A stretch of DNA of 64,000 nt from Gilliamella sp. Choc5-1 (GCF_001690595.1 NZ_LZHH01000111.1:1-64000), one strand, 5' to 3'. Shown: positions 13,158-25,854, numbered from the stretch's first letter. The notes: generated by a model not told the origin, from the letters alone. Numbers and translations: made by a program.

Positions 13158-14486
13158 ATGAAAATAAAATATTTCACAATAATGCTATTAGGGATATCAG
13201 GTTATTCTATGCTAGCAAATGCGACAACCCAAAACTCAATCCTCGATGATACATTTTTTAAAGACACCAAATTTGTATTTTCTACTCGAAACTATTGGAA
13301 ATATTTAAAAGAAAATGCATCCCAACCTAAAGAGGTACACAGCGCTTGGGGGCAAGCATTTAGCTTTGATTATAAATCAGGTTATTTATTTGACATGATC
13401 GGTTTTGATGTCACCTATGATAACATAATAAGATTAGGCGCCAGTGATTACTTTGCGACCCGTAATCTACTTTATAACGATGGTAAAGGCTATAACAAAC
13501 ATAACGCTCACGGATTTAATAAATTTACCCAACGTTATGCCAAAATAAAATTAGGTAATGATGCTATTAACTTTAATGGGAAAGCTGGTTGGCATAGCAT
13601 GAAGGATTTAGGTATCATAAGTTCAACCCAACATCTTACCCGCAATAGTTATCTTGGTTATAGTGGAATTCTAAAATATGATAACGTTTATTTTTCATTG
13701 GCTTATATTGATAGCACCCTACCCCGCGAATCCGCTAAAAAATTACGTTTTTTAACGGCAGATCGTAAAAAAGTCATTAATAATATTGCAACAGCTGAAA
13801 TCGCTTATAAAAATAAAGATCTTACTTTAGATTATTCTTATGGTGTTGCTAAAGATTATTTAAGGCGCCATGTCATTGAATTATCGTATAAACCAATACA
13901 AAAATTAATCTTAGGCGGACAATTCTACGGAAGTTATGCTCTTGACAATTATGATGCCATGAAACAAAACAAAAAGGAGTTTGAAGATCACGCATGGCAC
14001 TATGCAACCGATGTCGAATGGAAAGAAGAAGACTGGAGTATTAAAGTCGGTTTAGCTTATACAGACGCTAACAAACATAACGCTATCGGATATTATAATC
14101 GACATTTAGGTAAAAATACTCGTGCTCGCTTTAACGGTCTTGCCGCTGCTGGCTCAGATTATTTACGTGATGGTGAAATGGTACTAACAACTGTAATGAG
14201 TTATGATTTTGTTAAAAATAATAGCACTGGTCTATATATGAATTATGGCCAATTTAACTACAAACATAATACATTAAAAAATGGCGAAATTAACGTTTTT
14301 GATATATGGAAACCAACTAGTGGCGCTTTTAAAAATTTTTCTATTTTATCGAAGGTTGGGTATGGTTGGTCTTATAAAACTGTCAGTGCTTCAGACCTTA
14401 CACCTAAACTTAGACATGGAAAATACCAACGTTCACCTTCACTTTCGGCGGAAACGGTAATTGATTACCGATTTAATTTATTATAA
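13158..14486 (+). CDS. Outer-membrane porin, OprD/chitoporin-like
   Basis: The product is a secreted beta-barrel protein that likely lets beta-glucosides cross the outer membrane. A signal peptide is clear (MKIKYFTIMLLGISGYSMLANA, cleavage near residue 22). The mature part has alternating aromatic strands and motifs such as YKSGYLFDMIGFDVTY and the closing ETVIDYRF strand, as in OprD-type porins. The 442 residues fit this class. It sits behind RAT 2 with an AAAAGGA ribosome site and is followed after 13 nt by a secreted phosphatase. A sugar role rests on the regulatory context, not on the protein sequence alone. Confidence 0.8.
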   Translation: MKIKYFTIMLLGISGYSMLANATTQNSILDDTFFKDTKFVFSTRNYWKYLKENASQPKEVHSAWGQAFSFDYKSGYLFDMIGFDVTYDNIIRLGASDYFATRNLLYNDGKGYNKHNAHGFNKFTQRYAKIKLGNDAINFNGKAGWHSMKDLGIISSTQHLTRNSYLGYSGILKYDNVYFSLAYIDSTLPRESAKKLRFLTADRKKVINNIATAEIAYKNKDLTLDYSYGVAKDYLRRHVIELSYKPIQKLILGGQFYGSYALDNYDAMKQNKKEFEDHAWHYATDVEWKEEDWSIKVGLAYTDANKHNAIGYYNRHLGKNTRARFNGLAAAGSDYLRDGEMVLTTVMSYDFVKNNSTGLYMNYGQFNYKHNTLKNGEINVFDIWKPTSGAFKNFSILSKVGYGWSYKTVSASDLTPKLRHGKYQRSPSLSAETVIDYRFNLL

Positions 14487-14499
14487 AGAGGACAAAACA

Positions 14500-15264
14500 A
14501 TGAAAAAATTTATTATATTAATTAGTACATTAATTATTTCAATAACAACCTTATCACAAGCTTTTGCTGATGATGTTTATCTCTATGTCACTCGCCATGG
14601 TAAAACTATGTTTAATAACGTACACCGTGCCCAAGGATGGTCTGATACACCGCTAACAAAACCAGGTGTCGAGGTGGCAGAACAACTAGGACGAGGATTG
14701 AAAGGTGTCAAATTTATTTCAGTCTATTCAAGTGATTTAGGTAGAGCACGACAAACTGCTCGCATTGTTTTAGAAGCTAAAGGCGATAAAATTCAAATTA
14801 ATGAAATGGAAGGCTTACGTGAACAGTGTTTTGGCGATTATGAAGGAGATTTTGATCCGAACATGTGGACACCAGCAGCACAGCATTTAGGTTATGCATC
14901 AGATAAAGAGCTAATGGCGGATATGGCTCAAGGCAAGGTTACCCTAAAAACAATGATGGATGCAATCGCCGCAGTTGAAAAATCAGGCGAAGCCGAAGAC
15001 TACAATAAAGTAAAAAATCGTATGCAAGCATCATTAAAAACCATTGCTGAATCAGCCAAAGCACAAGGTGGTGGCAACGTGCTTGTGGTATCTCACGGTT
15101 TAGCAATTATGGCTATGGTTCAAGAGTGGCAAGATAAACCAATTACAGCTGGATTAGGTAACGCAAGTGTTACTAAAATTCGTTACACCGACGATGGTAA
15201 ATTTATTGTTGAAAGCCTTGGAGATATGAGCTACGTCGAAAAAGGCAAAAATCAAGCAAAATAA
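14500..15264 (+). CDS. Secreted histidine phosphatase (phosphoglycerate-mutase-like fold)
   Basis: This histidine phosphatase carries a signal peptide (first about 23 residues, ending AFA) and therefore acts in the periplasm or outside. The catalytic motif is TRHGKTMFN (Arg32-His33), and the second histidine is in VVSHGLAIM near the C-terminus. The ATG at 14500 is preceded by AAAGAGGA; the frame extends upstream into the porin gene without meaning. The gene lies 13 nt after the porin gene and so shares RAT control. It may remove phosphate from an imported or host-derived compound; the substrate is unknown. Confidence 0.82.
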   Translation: MKKFIILISTLIISITTLSQAFADDVYLYVTRHGKTMFNNVHRAQGWSDTPLTKPGVEVAEQLGRGLKGVKFISVYSSDLGRARQTARIVLEAKGDKIQINEMEGLREQCFGDYEGDFDPNMWTPAAQHLGYASDKELMADMAQGKVTLKTMMDAIAAVEKSGEAEDYNKVKNRMQASLKTIAESAKAQGGGNVLVVSHGLAIMAMVQEWQDKPITAGLGNASVTKIRYTDDGKFIVESLGDMSYVEKGKNQAK

Positions 15265-15273
15265 CTTCAAAAT

Positions 15274-15297
15274 ATATGGCTCACCAATGAGCCATAT
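15274..15297. terminator. Hairpin after the secreted phosphatase gene
   Basis: ATATGGCTCA-CCAA-TGAGCCATAT is a perfect 10-bp stem with a 4-nt loop, 10 bp after the stop. It lacks a T-run, so it may be a weak terminator or a 3'-end protecting hairpin. Confidence 0.55.
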
Positions 15298-15382
15298 TCC
15301 AAATCGATAAATTTGTAGTATTTATCGTCATAAACAAGCATAATTTAATAGTGTATTTATTAAATGTGACTAAAAGACCAAT

Positions 15383-15919
15383 ATGTTTTATTTATGCAAT
15401 TATTCATCTCCAGTGGGACTAATAACCCTAGCCAGTCAACAAAATAAGCTCGTTGGGGCTTGGATTGAAGGTGAAAAATATTTTGGCCACACACTCAATA
15501 CACGAACAGAAGAAAAATCTAATTTATCCATTTTTAACTCAACAAAAAAATGGTTTGATGATTATTTTTCAGGAAAAAGACCGAATCCATACCAATTAGA
15601 GCTTGCGCCAAATGGCACACCTTTTCGAAACTTAGTATGGGAAATTTTATGCAAAATTCCATATGGCCAGGTCATTACTTACGGCGATATCGCAAAACAG
15701 ATCGCCATTAAAACAAACAAAGCAAGCATGTCTAGCCAAGCCGTAGGCGGGGCTGTTGGTCATAATCCAATATCCATTATCATCCCTTGCCACCGAGTTA
15801 TCGGCGCAAATGGTAATTTAACAGGTTATGCTGGTGGAATAGATAAAAAAATCAAACTACTACAACATGAAGGAATCGATACTACATCATTTTTTATTCC
15901 TAAACATGGTTGTTTTTAG
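15383..15919 (+). CDS. ogt: Methylated-DNA--protein-cysteine methyltransferase
   Basis: Ogt removes alkyl groups from O6-alkylguanine and O4-alkylthymine in DNA by irreversible transfer to its own cysteine. The active site IIPCHRVIG holds Cys136, followed by the LTGYAGG motif; IPYGQVITYGDIA is the DNA-binding helix region. With 178 residues and no Ada-type N-terminal regulatory domain, it is the constitutive Ogt type. It stands alone between the beta-glucoside regulon and a convergent lysine exporter gene. Confidence 0.93.
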   Translation: MFYLCNYSSPVGLITLASQQNKLVGAWIEGEKYFGHTLNTRTEEKSNLSIFNSTKKWFDDYFSGKRPNPYQLELAPNGTPFRNLVWEILCKIPYGQVITYGDIAKQIAIKTNKASMSSQAVGGAVGHNPISIIIPCHRVIGANGNLTGYAGGIDKKIKLLQHEGIDTTSFFIPKHGCF

Positions 15920-15967
15920 ATAAAACCCAAACAAAAAAATATCAGGTAGCATATTGATTTTATTTTA

Positions 15968-16876
15968 TTAAATCGCTCCATAATTAAATAACGTAATAAA
16001 TATCGGCATAATTAGTGTAAATAAAAAACCTTGGGCAATAGCGGCAGGTACAATTGCTATTCCGCCACCTTTTTGTAACATGGGTAGTGTAAAATCCATT
16101 GATGTTGCACCACACAGACCTAATGTGGTTAATTGGTAGCGATTAATCAGTGTTGGAATTAAGATAATTGCACATAACTCACGCAAAATATCATTTAAAA
16201 ACGTAGCACTACCAATAATTGGGCCATGGGCTTCTGTCATTAAAATACCCGATAACGAATACCAACCAAAACCCGACGACATTGCCAGACCAACTCGCGC
16301 GGGCAAATCTAAAATAAATGAAGCAACAATGCCCCCAAAAAAGGCACTTATTGTAACTAACAGCGTTGTTGTTATGCCTATTTTATTAAGCAGAATTTGC
16401 TTGATTGAAATATTATTACTGCGTAATTGTATTCCGATAAAAAACAATAAAAAAACCAACACAACTTGCGTGGTAATTTCTGCATATTGCCAAATAAACA
16501 AAGGGAATAATCCACAAACAAACCCAAGAATTAACGCAATACAAACACGCAATGACTCAAAAATCATTTTAAAACGAGAATCATAAGTTTGATTTGCTTT
16601 AACTGTTTTAGCATGGGAAAAGTAATCAAAAATAAGCAAAACTACAAAATTTCCACCAAACGTACAAACAAACAAAACAATAGCGTAGCATAAAATAATT
16701 TGCAAATTAGTAGTCAAATTATCTAAATGAGCCAGTTCAGAGCCCATAATGAACAAAATGAGGTAGATCATCCAACTCAAAGTTAGATTAATTTTAGACA
16801 TCCAGCTGTTGTTTTTAATTTTAATTAAATAACCTAAACCCAACGGTACTAGCGCAATAAGAATACCAAAATACAT
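15968..16876 (-). CDS. lysO: Lysine exporter LysO (YbjE) family protein
   Basis: LysO exports lysine and toxic lysine analogues across the inner membrane. The protein has about eight hydrophobic segments in two halves and the conserved signature GFGWYSLSGILMTEAHGPIIGSATFLNDILREL, which carries the ion-coupling acidic residues. The 302 residues match E. coli YbjE (299). Next to it on the same strand is a YbjX-like gene, echoing the E. coli ybjE/ybjX neighbourhood. Confidence 0.9.
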   Translation of the reverse strand: MYFGILIALVPLGLGYLIKIKNNSWMSKINLTLSWMIYLILFIMGSELAHLDNLTTNLQIILCYAIVLFVCTFGGNFVVLLIFDYFSHAKTVKANQTYDSRFKMIFESLRVCIALILGFVCGLFPLFIWQYAEITTQVVLVFLLFFIGIQLRSNNISIKQILLNKIGITTTLLVTISAFFGGIVASFILDLPARVGLAMSSGFGWYSLSGILMTEAHGPIIGSATFLNDILRELCAIILIPTLINRYQLTTLGLCGATSMDFTLPMLQKGGGIAIVPAAIAQGFLFTLIMPIFITLFNYGAI

Positions 16877-16956
16877 ATTTTATTCCTTAACTATTCCTGA
16901 TTTTTATTTTTAAATAATTGGATCAAACCTATGTTTTAAAATGTTACGGCTAATCA

Positions 16957-17901
16957 TTAAGTCAATGATGCTAATTTTTGCTCAATATTAAGTTGAAGCA
17001 GATCCAATAAAGCATAACGATTTCGATATTCTGAACGTTTTTTACTGGCGATTTCTTCAATGGTTTTTCGATTAATTTGGCTTGGTAATATAAATAAACC
17101 ATTGGCATCTTGTTTGCTATCAAGAGTTAACCAAAAATCATCATAATCAGACAAAATACGTTCCTGACGGCTGTTATAACGCCAATTATTATAAATATGA
17201 GTTTTATTACCCACAGCAACAATTTGCGTTAACTGGTAATAACGCGCAATCGTTAGTGCGGCTTCGACCACAATGCGTTTAGGAAACAGTCCATAGCACG
17301 CTTTAGTCGCTTTTTGCACACGAGTACGCGCATCACTATGCCCTGTGCCTTGTAAACCAGCAATAAATAGTGTTGCTTTGCCTTGATATTCAACGATTGA
17401 AAACGTTAAAGTGGCTAAATCAATGCCATCGCTATCATAAAAATAAAGGCTGATTTCGCCCTCTCTTGCAAATTTATTACGAGCTTGTACTGCTATTTGG
17501 ATGTTTTGTTCATTTTTAACCGTTACATCGGCCAATACAAAAGGCAATTGCGGATTATAAAAAGCCTTGCTTACACTGTCAGGTTGTTTAGCTAAAAAAT
17601 CATAGTGATACGCCAAAGCGTCATAACGGGATTTTTGACTCAAGCAAGAGGCTAAATAAGGGCGCTGTAATTTACACGGCAAATTTGTTTGGCACGAAAA
17701 ATAATCGCCAAGTAATGGATACTGCCTTAATTTATCAAGCCATTTTAGGGTGATTGGACTTAAAAATAAGGTTCTGAAAAAAAACTTATAACGATAAGTC
17801 GGATTAAGCCATAATTCGTTTAACGGTAATTTACCTGTATAAAGCCAGTTAAAAAGTTGCCATTTACTTTTTGGCCTAGACATATTCGTAATATTATTCA
17901 T
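16957..17901 (-). CDS. VirK/YbjX family protein (DUF535)
   Basis: This 314-residue protein belongs to the VirK/YbjX (DUF535) family, proteins of uncertain biochemistry linked in enteric pathogens to virulence and envelope or antimicrobial-peptide resistance. No signal peptide is seen. Family-like stretches include the central LFIAGLQGTGHSDARTRVQKATKACYGLFPK and VAVGNKTHIYNNWRY. The gene lies just upstream (80 bp) of lysO on the same strand and may be cotranscribed with it. Function is not assigned further. Confidence 0.8.
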   Translation of the reverse strand: MNNITNMSRPKSKWQLFNWLYTGKLPLNELWLNPTYRYKFFFRTLFLSPITLKWLDKLRQYPLLGDYFSCQTNLPCKLQRPYLASCLSQKSRYDALAYHYDFLAKQPDSVSKAFYNPQLPFVLADVTVKNEQNIQIAVQARNKFAREGEISLYFYDSDGIDLATLTFSIVEYQGKATLFIAGLQGTGHSDARTRVQKATKACYGLFPKRIVVEAALTIARYYQLTQIVAVGNKTHIYNNWRYNSRQERILSDYDDFWLTLDSKQDANGLFILPSQINRKTIEEIASKKRSEYRNRYALLDLLQLNIEQKLASLT

Positions 17902-18069
17902 AAGTAGAAATTAAAATCGAGTTAGTTATTCTGTCAATTACTGGCGATTAAATCAATACATATTGATATTTATAATCAGCCATAAAAAATCAAACGATAA
18001 GAGTACAACACAACCTAAATTGGTGCAACTGTTCCTGCGGTTATGCAAGATTAAATTAAATGAAAATAA

Positions 18070-18096
18070 AAAACGGTGAACTAGTCACCGTTTTTT
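18070..18096 (-). terminator. Terminator of the pyrG-eno operon
   Basis: The stem AAAACGGTGA / TCACCGTTTT with a 5-nt loop is flanked by A- and T-runs and lies about 25 bp after the eno stop. Confidence 0.88.
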
Positions 18097-18124
18097 AAGC
18101 AATAACGTCTTTTGTAAAAACGAA

Positions 18125-19453
<1,329 letters not shown>

Positions 19454-19473
19454 TTACAAATGTTAATTTAAAA

Positions 19474-21132
<1,659 letters not shown>

Positions 21133-21273
21133 TTAATAGAATAATATTACACTAAGGCTAAATGATAAAAAACCAATGCAATATATGATGAATCAGACGG
21201 GAAACTAGTATAACAGAATCTGTCTTACCTAACAATTGAATAATTAATTTTAACGGATGTTTTCAACAAGCAT

Positions 21274-21304
21274 ATTAGCCAAACTTATAACTAGTTTAGC
21301 TAAT
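21274..21304 (-). terminator. Hairpin between the broken igaA-like gene and pyrG
   Basis: ATTAGC-C-AAACT pairs with AGTTT-A-GCTAAT; in minus-strand RNA the single mismatch becomes a G-U pair, giving a 12-bp stem. No long T-run follows, so termination would be partial. Confidence 0.5.
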
Positions 21305-21344
21305 GAATTTTTATTAAATAATATCAATAATCGCGAAAATCAAT

Positions 21345-23055
21345 CTAAATTATACCATTAGCGTATAACTTTTTAATTCTATTGTTACGAAGTCGATTCT
21401 GAATCAGTTTCAACAAGAACATAATACCGTTAAAAATGGTCACTGAAGCTAAAAGCAAAAATAACAGCAGGTTTACACAAATTGGCAATAGATTTTCGCT
21501 TATATCTTTTTGGTATAACTCTTGCGTATTTATGGTTAATGTTGAAATGGTATGATTAGTGTCATAATCAACATTTGAAACGAATCCCGACATCGTGACC
21601 ACGATATGATCTACATGAAAGTTTTTGTCAGATTGTTGATCTACACTTTCACCCGATTGAGAACTTATCTTTTCATTTATACCATGTAAAACAAAATATC
21701 TTGTGGAACTGGCTAAATGAAAAGAGGTATCGGTAGTTGCACTGTGAATTAATGATTGAATACATCTATTGGCTTGATTTTTAACAGGTACTTCACATGC
21801 CAATGACACATCTAAAAAATTTAATTTCACTACATCACCCGACTTGATGTCGCTGGTTACTAATTTTGAGGGATCATCAAAAAACCAACGTTTAGAATCG
21901 TGATTGTATTGATGATAAACAAATGAGAAATTATCACTGACTTTTGCTTGATAATTGACAGCATAAAGGTAGAACATGCCAACTAAAAAAAGCCATAAAT
22001 TACGCCCCCAAAATTTTGGTGGACCAAATTGTTCAACCTCTTTACTAACTGACATGTCGTAGCCATAACGAACAATTTTTTTACTGTCAATATCAACATC
22101 TAAATTAACATCAAAAGTGCTATTTTCAGGGATAAATGATTGCCAATTTTTAGGATACTTTAATTTCAAATCATGACCAATTTTAATCTCATTGAATTTA
22201 ACAATTTTCTTATTTATTTTTCCTTTTACTTGATTAATAAATCGCACTTTAGCTTTATATTTTGGTTTACGAAAATAAAAGTAAATAGCAGCCAGAAAAT
22301 TCACTCCAAACCAAAACAGATCGTTCAACTCTTTTGTATCCCAAAAACGATTAAAATAGCTTACTACAAAAAAACAAAAAAATGCCGTGAGTATCCCTCG
22401 ATTTAATTTATTACGGGAAGCTGATTCTTGCGATGTTTCTTTTCGAACTGATAAAATTTCGTAACCCAATTTTTCACTCAGTTTAGGATGTGGAATTACA
22501 GTGTGTTTAATATTTTCATCTAAGTTTTCGCCTTTTGAGAATTTTGAAGCGCCGCTCAGCCAATATACCGAACTTTGTTTTTCATTTTTTTCATCTGCCA
22601 AATAGGTAGCATATAATGCTGAACCTATTTTGTGATCATTTAACTTAACCGCAATAGCGAAATTTTGCGTAAGCGCAATTTCAACTTCGTTATAATCACT
22701 AAGGTAACGATCCATGTTGAAAGGAAATACAATATCAATATTATGGATTTTATAAAAATAAGTGTTTTCGGAAGGCGAAAATTCAGTTTGTTTGACACAC
22801 TCACCGGATATTGACATCACTTCTCTAGAAACTAAATGACTTTTTTTCCCCTGATGATTGGTCACATGTTATCGATAAATAGCTTTCTACACTTTTTCTT
22901 TCCTCTTCAGTTAACATTCTAATAGATTTGAGGTTGTTAACCGAACTACCTGCCATTAGCTTTTTTTTATACTTAGTACTTCTATACTTTTTTATCGGAT
23001 AAAAAATAAATGAAATAATAAATTGAATTAAGAAGACCAAACCTAATATCTGCAT
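21345..23055 (-). pseudogene. IgaA/UmoB-like membrane protein, copy 1, frameshifted
   Basis: IgaA-family proteins are inner-membrane regulators that restrain the Rcs envelope-stress phosphorelay. Two overlapping frames together make one gene. The first (23055 down to about 22825) holds the N-terminal membrane helix and LTEEERKSVESYL. The second (22865 down to 21345) holds the rest: the N-terminal cytoplasmic domain, two membrane helices, the FGPPKFWGRNLWLF block, a periplasmic part and a last helix. The break lies at a run of seven A on the coding strand (22841-22847). Adding one A restores a reading that matches the two downstream-array paralogues residue for residue in length. The periplasmic domain is also shorter than in the other copies and keeps only the first Cys pair. 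It could be dead, or rescued by transcript slippage at the A-run. Confidence 0.75.
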
Positions 23056-23143
23056 TATAACTAATTCCTTATAAATCTTATTTTATAATAATAACTATAT
23101 GAAACAATTGAGTCTTAATTTCTTAACCACTAAAATTAATGAT

Positions 23144-23240
23144 TTACTGCTTTTCACTACATGATAAACCAATAATGCCAGAACGAACAATTTCAACTAG
23201 ATTAATTACACGTTTAGCGAATATAGGCTAAAAATATCAA
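23144..23240 (-). pseudogene. Decayed duplicate of the ilvH 3' end
   Basis: About 95 bp closely resemble the 3' end of intact ilvH at 28316-28410, including a shared run over AAACCAATAATGCCAGA and CGAACAATTTCAAC. On the minus strand it reads VEIVRSGIIGLS-C-SEK and then a stop, like the IlvH C-terminus, and LAYIR in another frame upstream, so it is frameshifted and has no start. It lies between igaA-like copies 1 and 2. It is best explained as a scar of a duplication that copied the ilvH end together with the igaA-like gene beside it. Confidence 0.8.
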
Positions 23241-23253
23241 TTAAATAGAGTAA

Positions 23254-25854
23254 TTATTTGATTCTATTTTCATATGCTTTGATAATGTTGTTTTTTCGTT
23301 GATTATTGGCAATAAGTTTGCAGCAAATTATTATACCATTAGACAATGCCATTAAAGCTGTAATAATAAAAATAACAACACCAATAAATACTGGTGAAGT
23401 TAATGATAATAGCTGGTGTTGATAGATGCGATATAGTAGGTCATCATCGATAGTTAGATTCGAAACGGTGTTGTCATTTTGGTAATCAACCCCTGTCACT
23501 AAACCTGAAACTTTGACCTTTCCGCCCTTTCCTGATAAGGCGTTATAGTATGTTTGTAACAGGACTATATCTTTGTCTTCATCTGGATAGTTGATTTTGA
23601 TCTCATTTGCATTTGCTAACGCTAAGCTGACACTTTGTGGTGATTGTTGATAATTAGTTAGAGCTGTGTTCGCTTTATCTAGGTAGTAAAATGACATACT
23701 TTTTTGTAAGTTGCTGATTTGTGTCTCTAGGTATTCAAGCGTACTTGCTACGATAATTTTGTCGTAGTTATGGTGTTGTTTGCTATATTCAACTAGTTGT
23801 GGCCATTGGTCTAGCTCATAGTCGGTTAGTTTGATAGTTTTGATTAGAATTAGTTTTATTTGTTTACATTTGTCTTCTCCTAACAATTGGCAGCTTTGGT
23901 CAACAGTTAGAATTAAGTGATCAACATGTAACAGTTTGCTTAACACACTGCCGGGTTGGTATTCCTTGTTGTAGCTGCTGTTTTTTTTATTTTTTTCGCT
24001 ATTTAGCTCTTTTTCAAGCTGTTTTACGTCGTTGTCTCGTACTGTTTTAATTAAGTCGCCGTCAAATAATGCGTCGACTAAATTACTATTCGCTTTGGCT
24101 TCTTCAATATTGCTCGCAATTTGTTGGTTGATAAACACTTTATCACAATCTTCCAAATACATATCGCTTTCTGCATTACATGATGCACCTTTAAGTTTTA
24201 TATTAATTAAATCGCCTTTTTTGATTGGGCTGTTTTTTAAAGACTTGGCATCTTTAATGTCCCAAACAGAAACATTGCTATCTAAAGGATAAGTAGCTAG
24301 TTGCAAATTGCTGGTGATATCAACTAGTTTGAAAGTCATAATAGATAAAATAAACGCAGTAACAAATAGAATAAGGTTGCGCATTATAAATTTGGGTGGG
24401 CCAAATTCTTCAATTTCACGGCTGATGGATAATAAATTGCCATAACGAAGTAGTTTTTCTTTTTTTACAATGACATCGATATCAACATCTTCATCAGATT
24501 TATAAGGTAAAAAAGGAGTCCAATAGGCGGGATATTTTAAAGTTCGATCATCGCCAACGAGTATTCTGTTTTTTATGTCGTCTTTATAGTGAATTTTTGT
24601 TTTTATGCGGTTAACCTCTAAGGTACAAGATTGTGCCTTACGCAGGTAAAATACAATAGATACAAGCAAGCTCAGCCCAATAAATAGCGGTAACCATGAG
24701 TCAAAAGTGTACCAATACTTAATAAAGAGTATAACAGTTAAAGCTAAAAAAACAGCGGCCAATATGCCATTGTTTTTTTTGTTTCTATTTGAAGATTCTA
24801 TCGGTGTTTCTTGACGTTGTTCAACTATTTTATAACTAATTATAGGTTCTATTTCAATATATTCTTCATCAAATTTCATTATGCTGTCATTGGCATCGGC
24901 TAGGTTTTGTTCCGGTAAGATTTCTTCTTTTTTGCTTTTCCAAGCGGATTCAAAATAAGTTTTTTTATTTTGTTGCTTTTGCCGTTGTTGCTGCAGTTGT
25001 TCTTGTTTTTGTTTTGCTGTTTTTAAGTCATATTGATTGATTTTGACTACTAATGCATAGTGTTCAGTAACGACAACTTGCACGATGTTAATATCTTCAA
25101 CATATCGTTCCATGTCATAAGGGAAAAAGACAACAATATCACCAATTTGATAAGTATAGATAGGATCGTTGCTATTATTAGAATGGTTAATAGCAATGCA
25201 TGAACCAACAATAATTGAGACATCAGGACTAGCTAACGTGGAGCTATGTTCATAATGTCCAACCATGTTTGGGTTGTTAAGATAAGGTTCAAGTAGTTGC
25301 AACTCTTCTTCATTTATTGGCCGAGTTAACTCGGAAGATGAAGTCGATGAACTATATAGGCTATTTTTTTTATTAGGTGTAGCACCAAAATCCGCTAATG
25401 TGTCTAAACTATAGCCATTAAAACTAATAACTATCGCATAATTCGAAGTAAAAACCACTTCCGCAACATTATGACTTAAAGAAAATAGCTGTAAATTATA
25501 AGGAAATAGCGCTTCGATACCATCTATCTCATAATAAAAATCCGTTTCTTCTGAATTGGTATAGAAACTGTGGCGAATACAAGACCCCTCAATAATCGAT
25601 ACTTCGGAGTCAATTAATGATGATTTTAATTTATAAGGTTTAACTAATTTTTTATTGGTAAGGTAAGGTGTTATAAGCTCAAGTTCTTCTGCTGTTAATC
25701 TTCTTGTTGTTTTGCGGTTATTTATAAAATCTTCTAGATTTTTTTTGTTTTGCTTACGTTCAGATTTAAAATCTGACCACTGGACAAATCCAATTAAAGC
25801 ACTAAATAACGTAATTAAGAGTAAAATGATTTTTAAAGTGGAAATTGTATCCAT
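23254..25854 (-). CDS. IgaA/UmoB-like membrane protein, copy 2, with duplicated N-terminal domain
   Basis: This 866-residue protein of the IgaA/UmoB/YrfF family is longer than E. coli IgaA (711). It has an N-terminal membrane helix (about 7-25), then two similar cytoplasmic domains in tandem (51-152 and 178-279) where the family has one, a Q/K-rich linker (281-298), helices at about 363-380 and 387-404, the YPAYWTPFLP and FGPPKF blocks, a helix near 493-510, a periplasmic domain, and a last helix. The periplasmic domain keeps two cysteine pairs (559/570 and 655/663), as in IgaA, where they form disulfides. Inference: it senses or relays envelope stress, perhaps to Rcs-type partners not seen here. 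An AAGGAAAA site precedes the ATG. Confidence 0.8.
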   Translation of the reverse strand: MDTISTLKIILLLITLFSALIGFVQWSDFKSERKQNKKNLEDFINNRKTTRRLTAEELELITPYLTNKKLVKPYKLKSSLIDSEVSIIEGSCIRHSFYTNSEETDFYYEIDGIEALFPYNLQLFSLSHNVAEVVFTSNYAIVISFNGYSLDTLADFGATPNKKNSLYSSSTSSSELTRPINEEELQLLEPYLNNPNMVGHYEHSSTLASPDVSIIVGSCIAINHSNNSNDPIYTYQIGDIVVFFPYDMERYVEDINIVQVVVTEHYALVVKINQYDLKTAKQKQEQLQQQRQKQQNKKTYFESAWKSKKEEILPEQNLADANDSIMKFDEEYIEIEPIISYKIVEQRQETPIESSNRNKKNNGILAAVFLALTVILFIKYWYTFDSWLPLFIGLSLLVSIVFYLRKAQSCTLEVNRIKTKIHYKDDIKNRILVGDDRTLKYPAYWTPFLPYKSDEDVDIDVIVKKEKLLRYGNLLSISREIEEFGPPKFIMRNLILFVTAFILSIMTFKLVDITSNLQLATYPLDSNVSVWDIKDAKSLKNSPIKKGDLINIKLKGASCNAESDMYLEDCDKVFINQQIASNIEEAKANSNLVDALFDGDLIKTVRDNDVKQLEKELNSEKNKKNSSYNKEYQPGSVLSKLLHVDHLILTVDQSCQLLGEDKCKQIKLILIKTIKLTDYELDQWPQLVEYSKQHHNYDKIIVASTLEYLETQISNLQKSMSFYYLDKANTALTNYQQSPQSVSLALANANEIKINYPDEDKDIVLLQTYYNALSGKGGKVKVSGLVTGVDYQNDNTVSNLTIDDDLLYRIYQHQLLSLTSPVFIGVVIFIITALMALSNGIIICCKLIANNQRKNNIIKAYENRIK

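Noticed and set aside
22838-22850. Programmed -1 frameshifting at A-AAA-AAG in igaA-like copy 1
   Set aside because: The slippery heptamer is present in the right phase, but a -1 shift leads to a stop after two codons; the downstream frame needs a +1 shift (one added A), so a dnaX-like mechanism does not work here.
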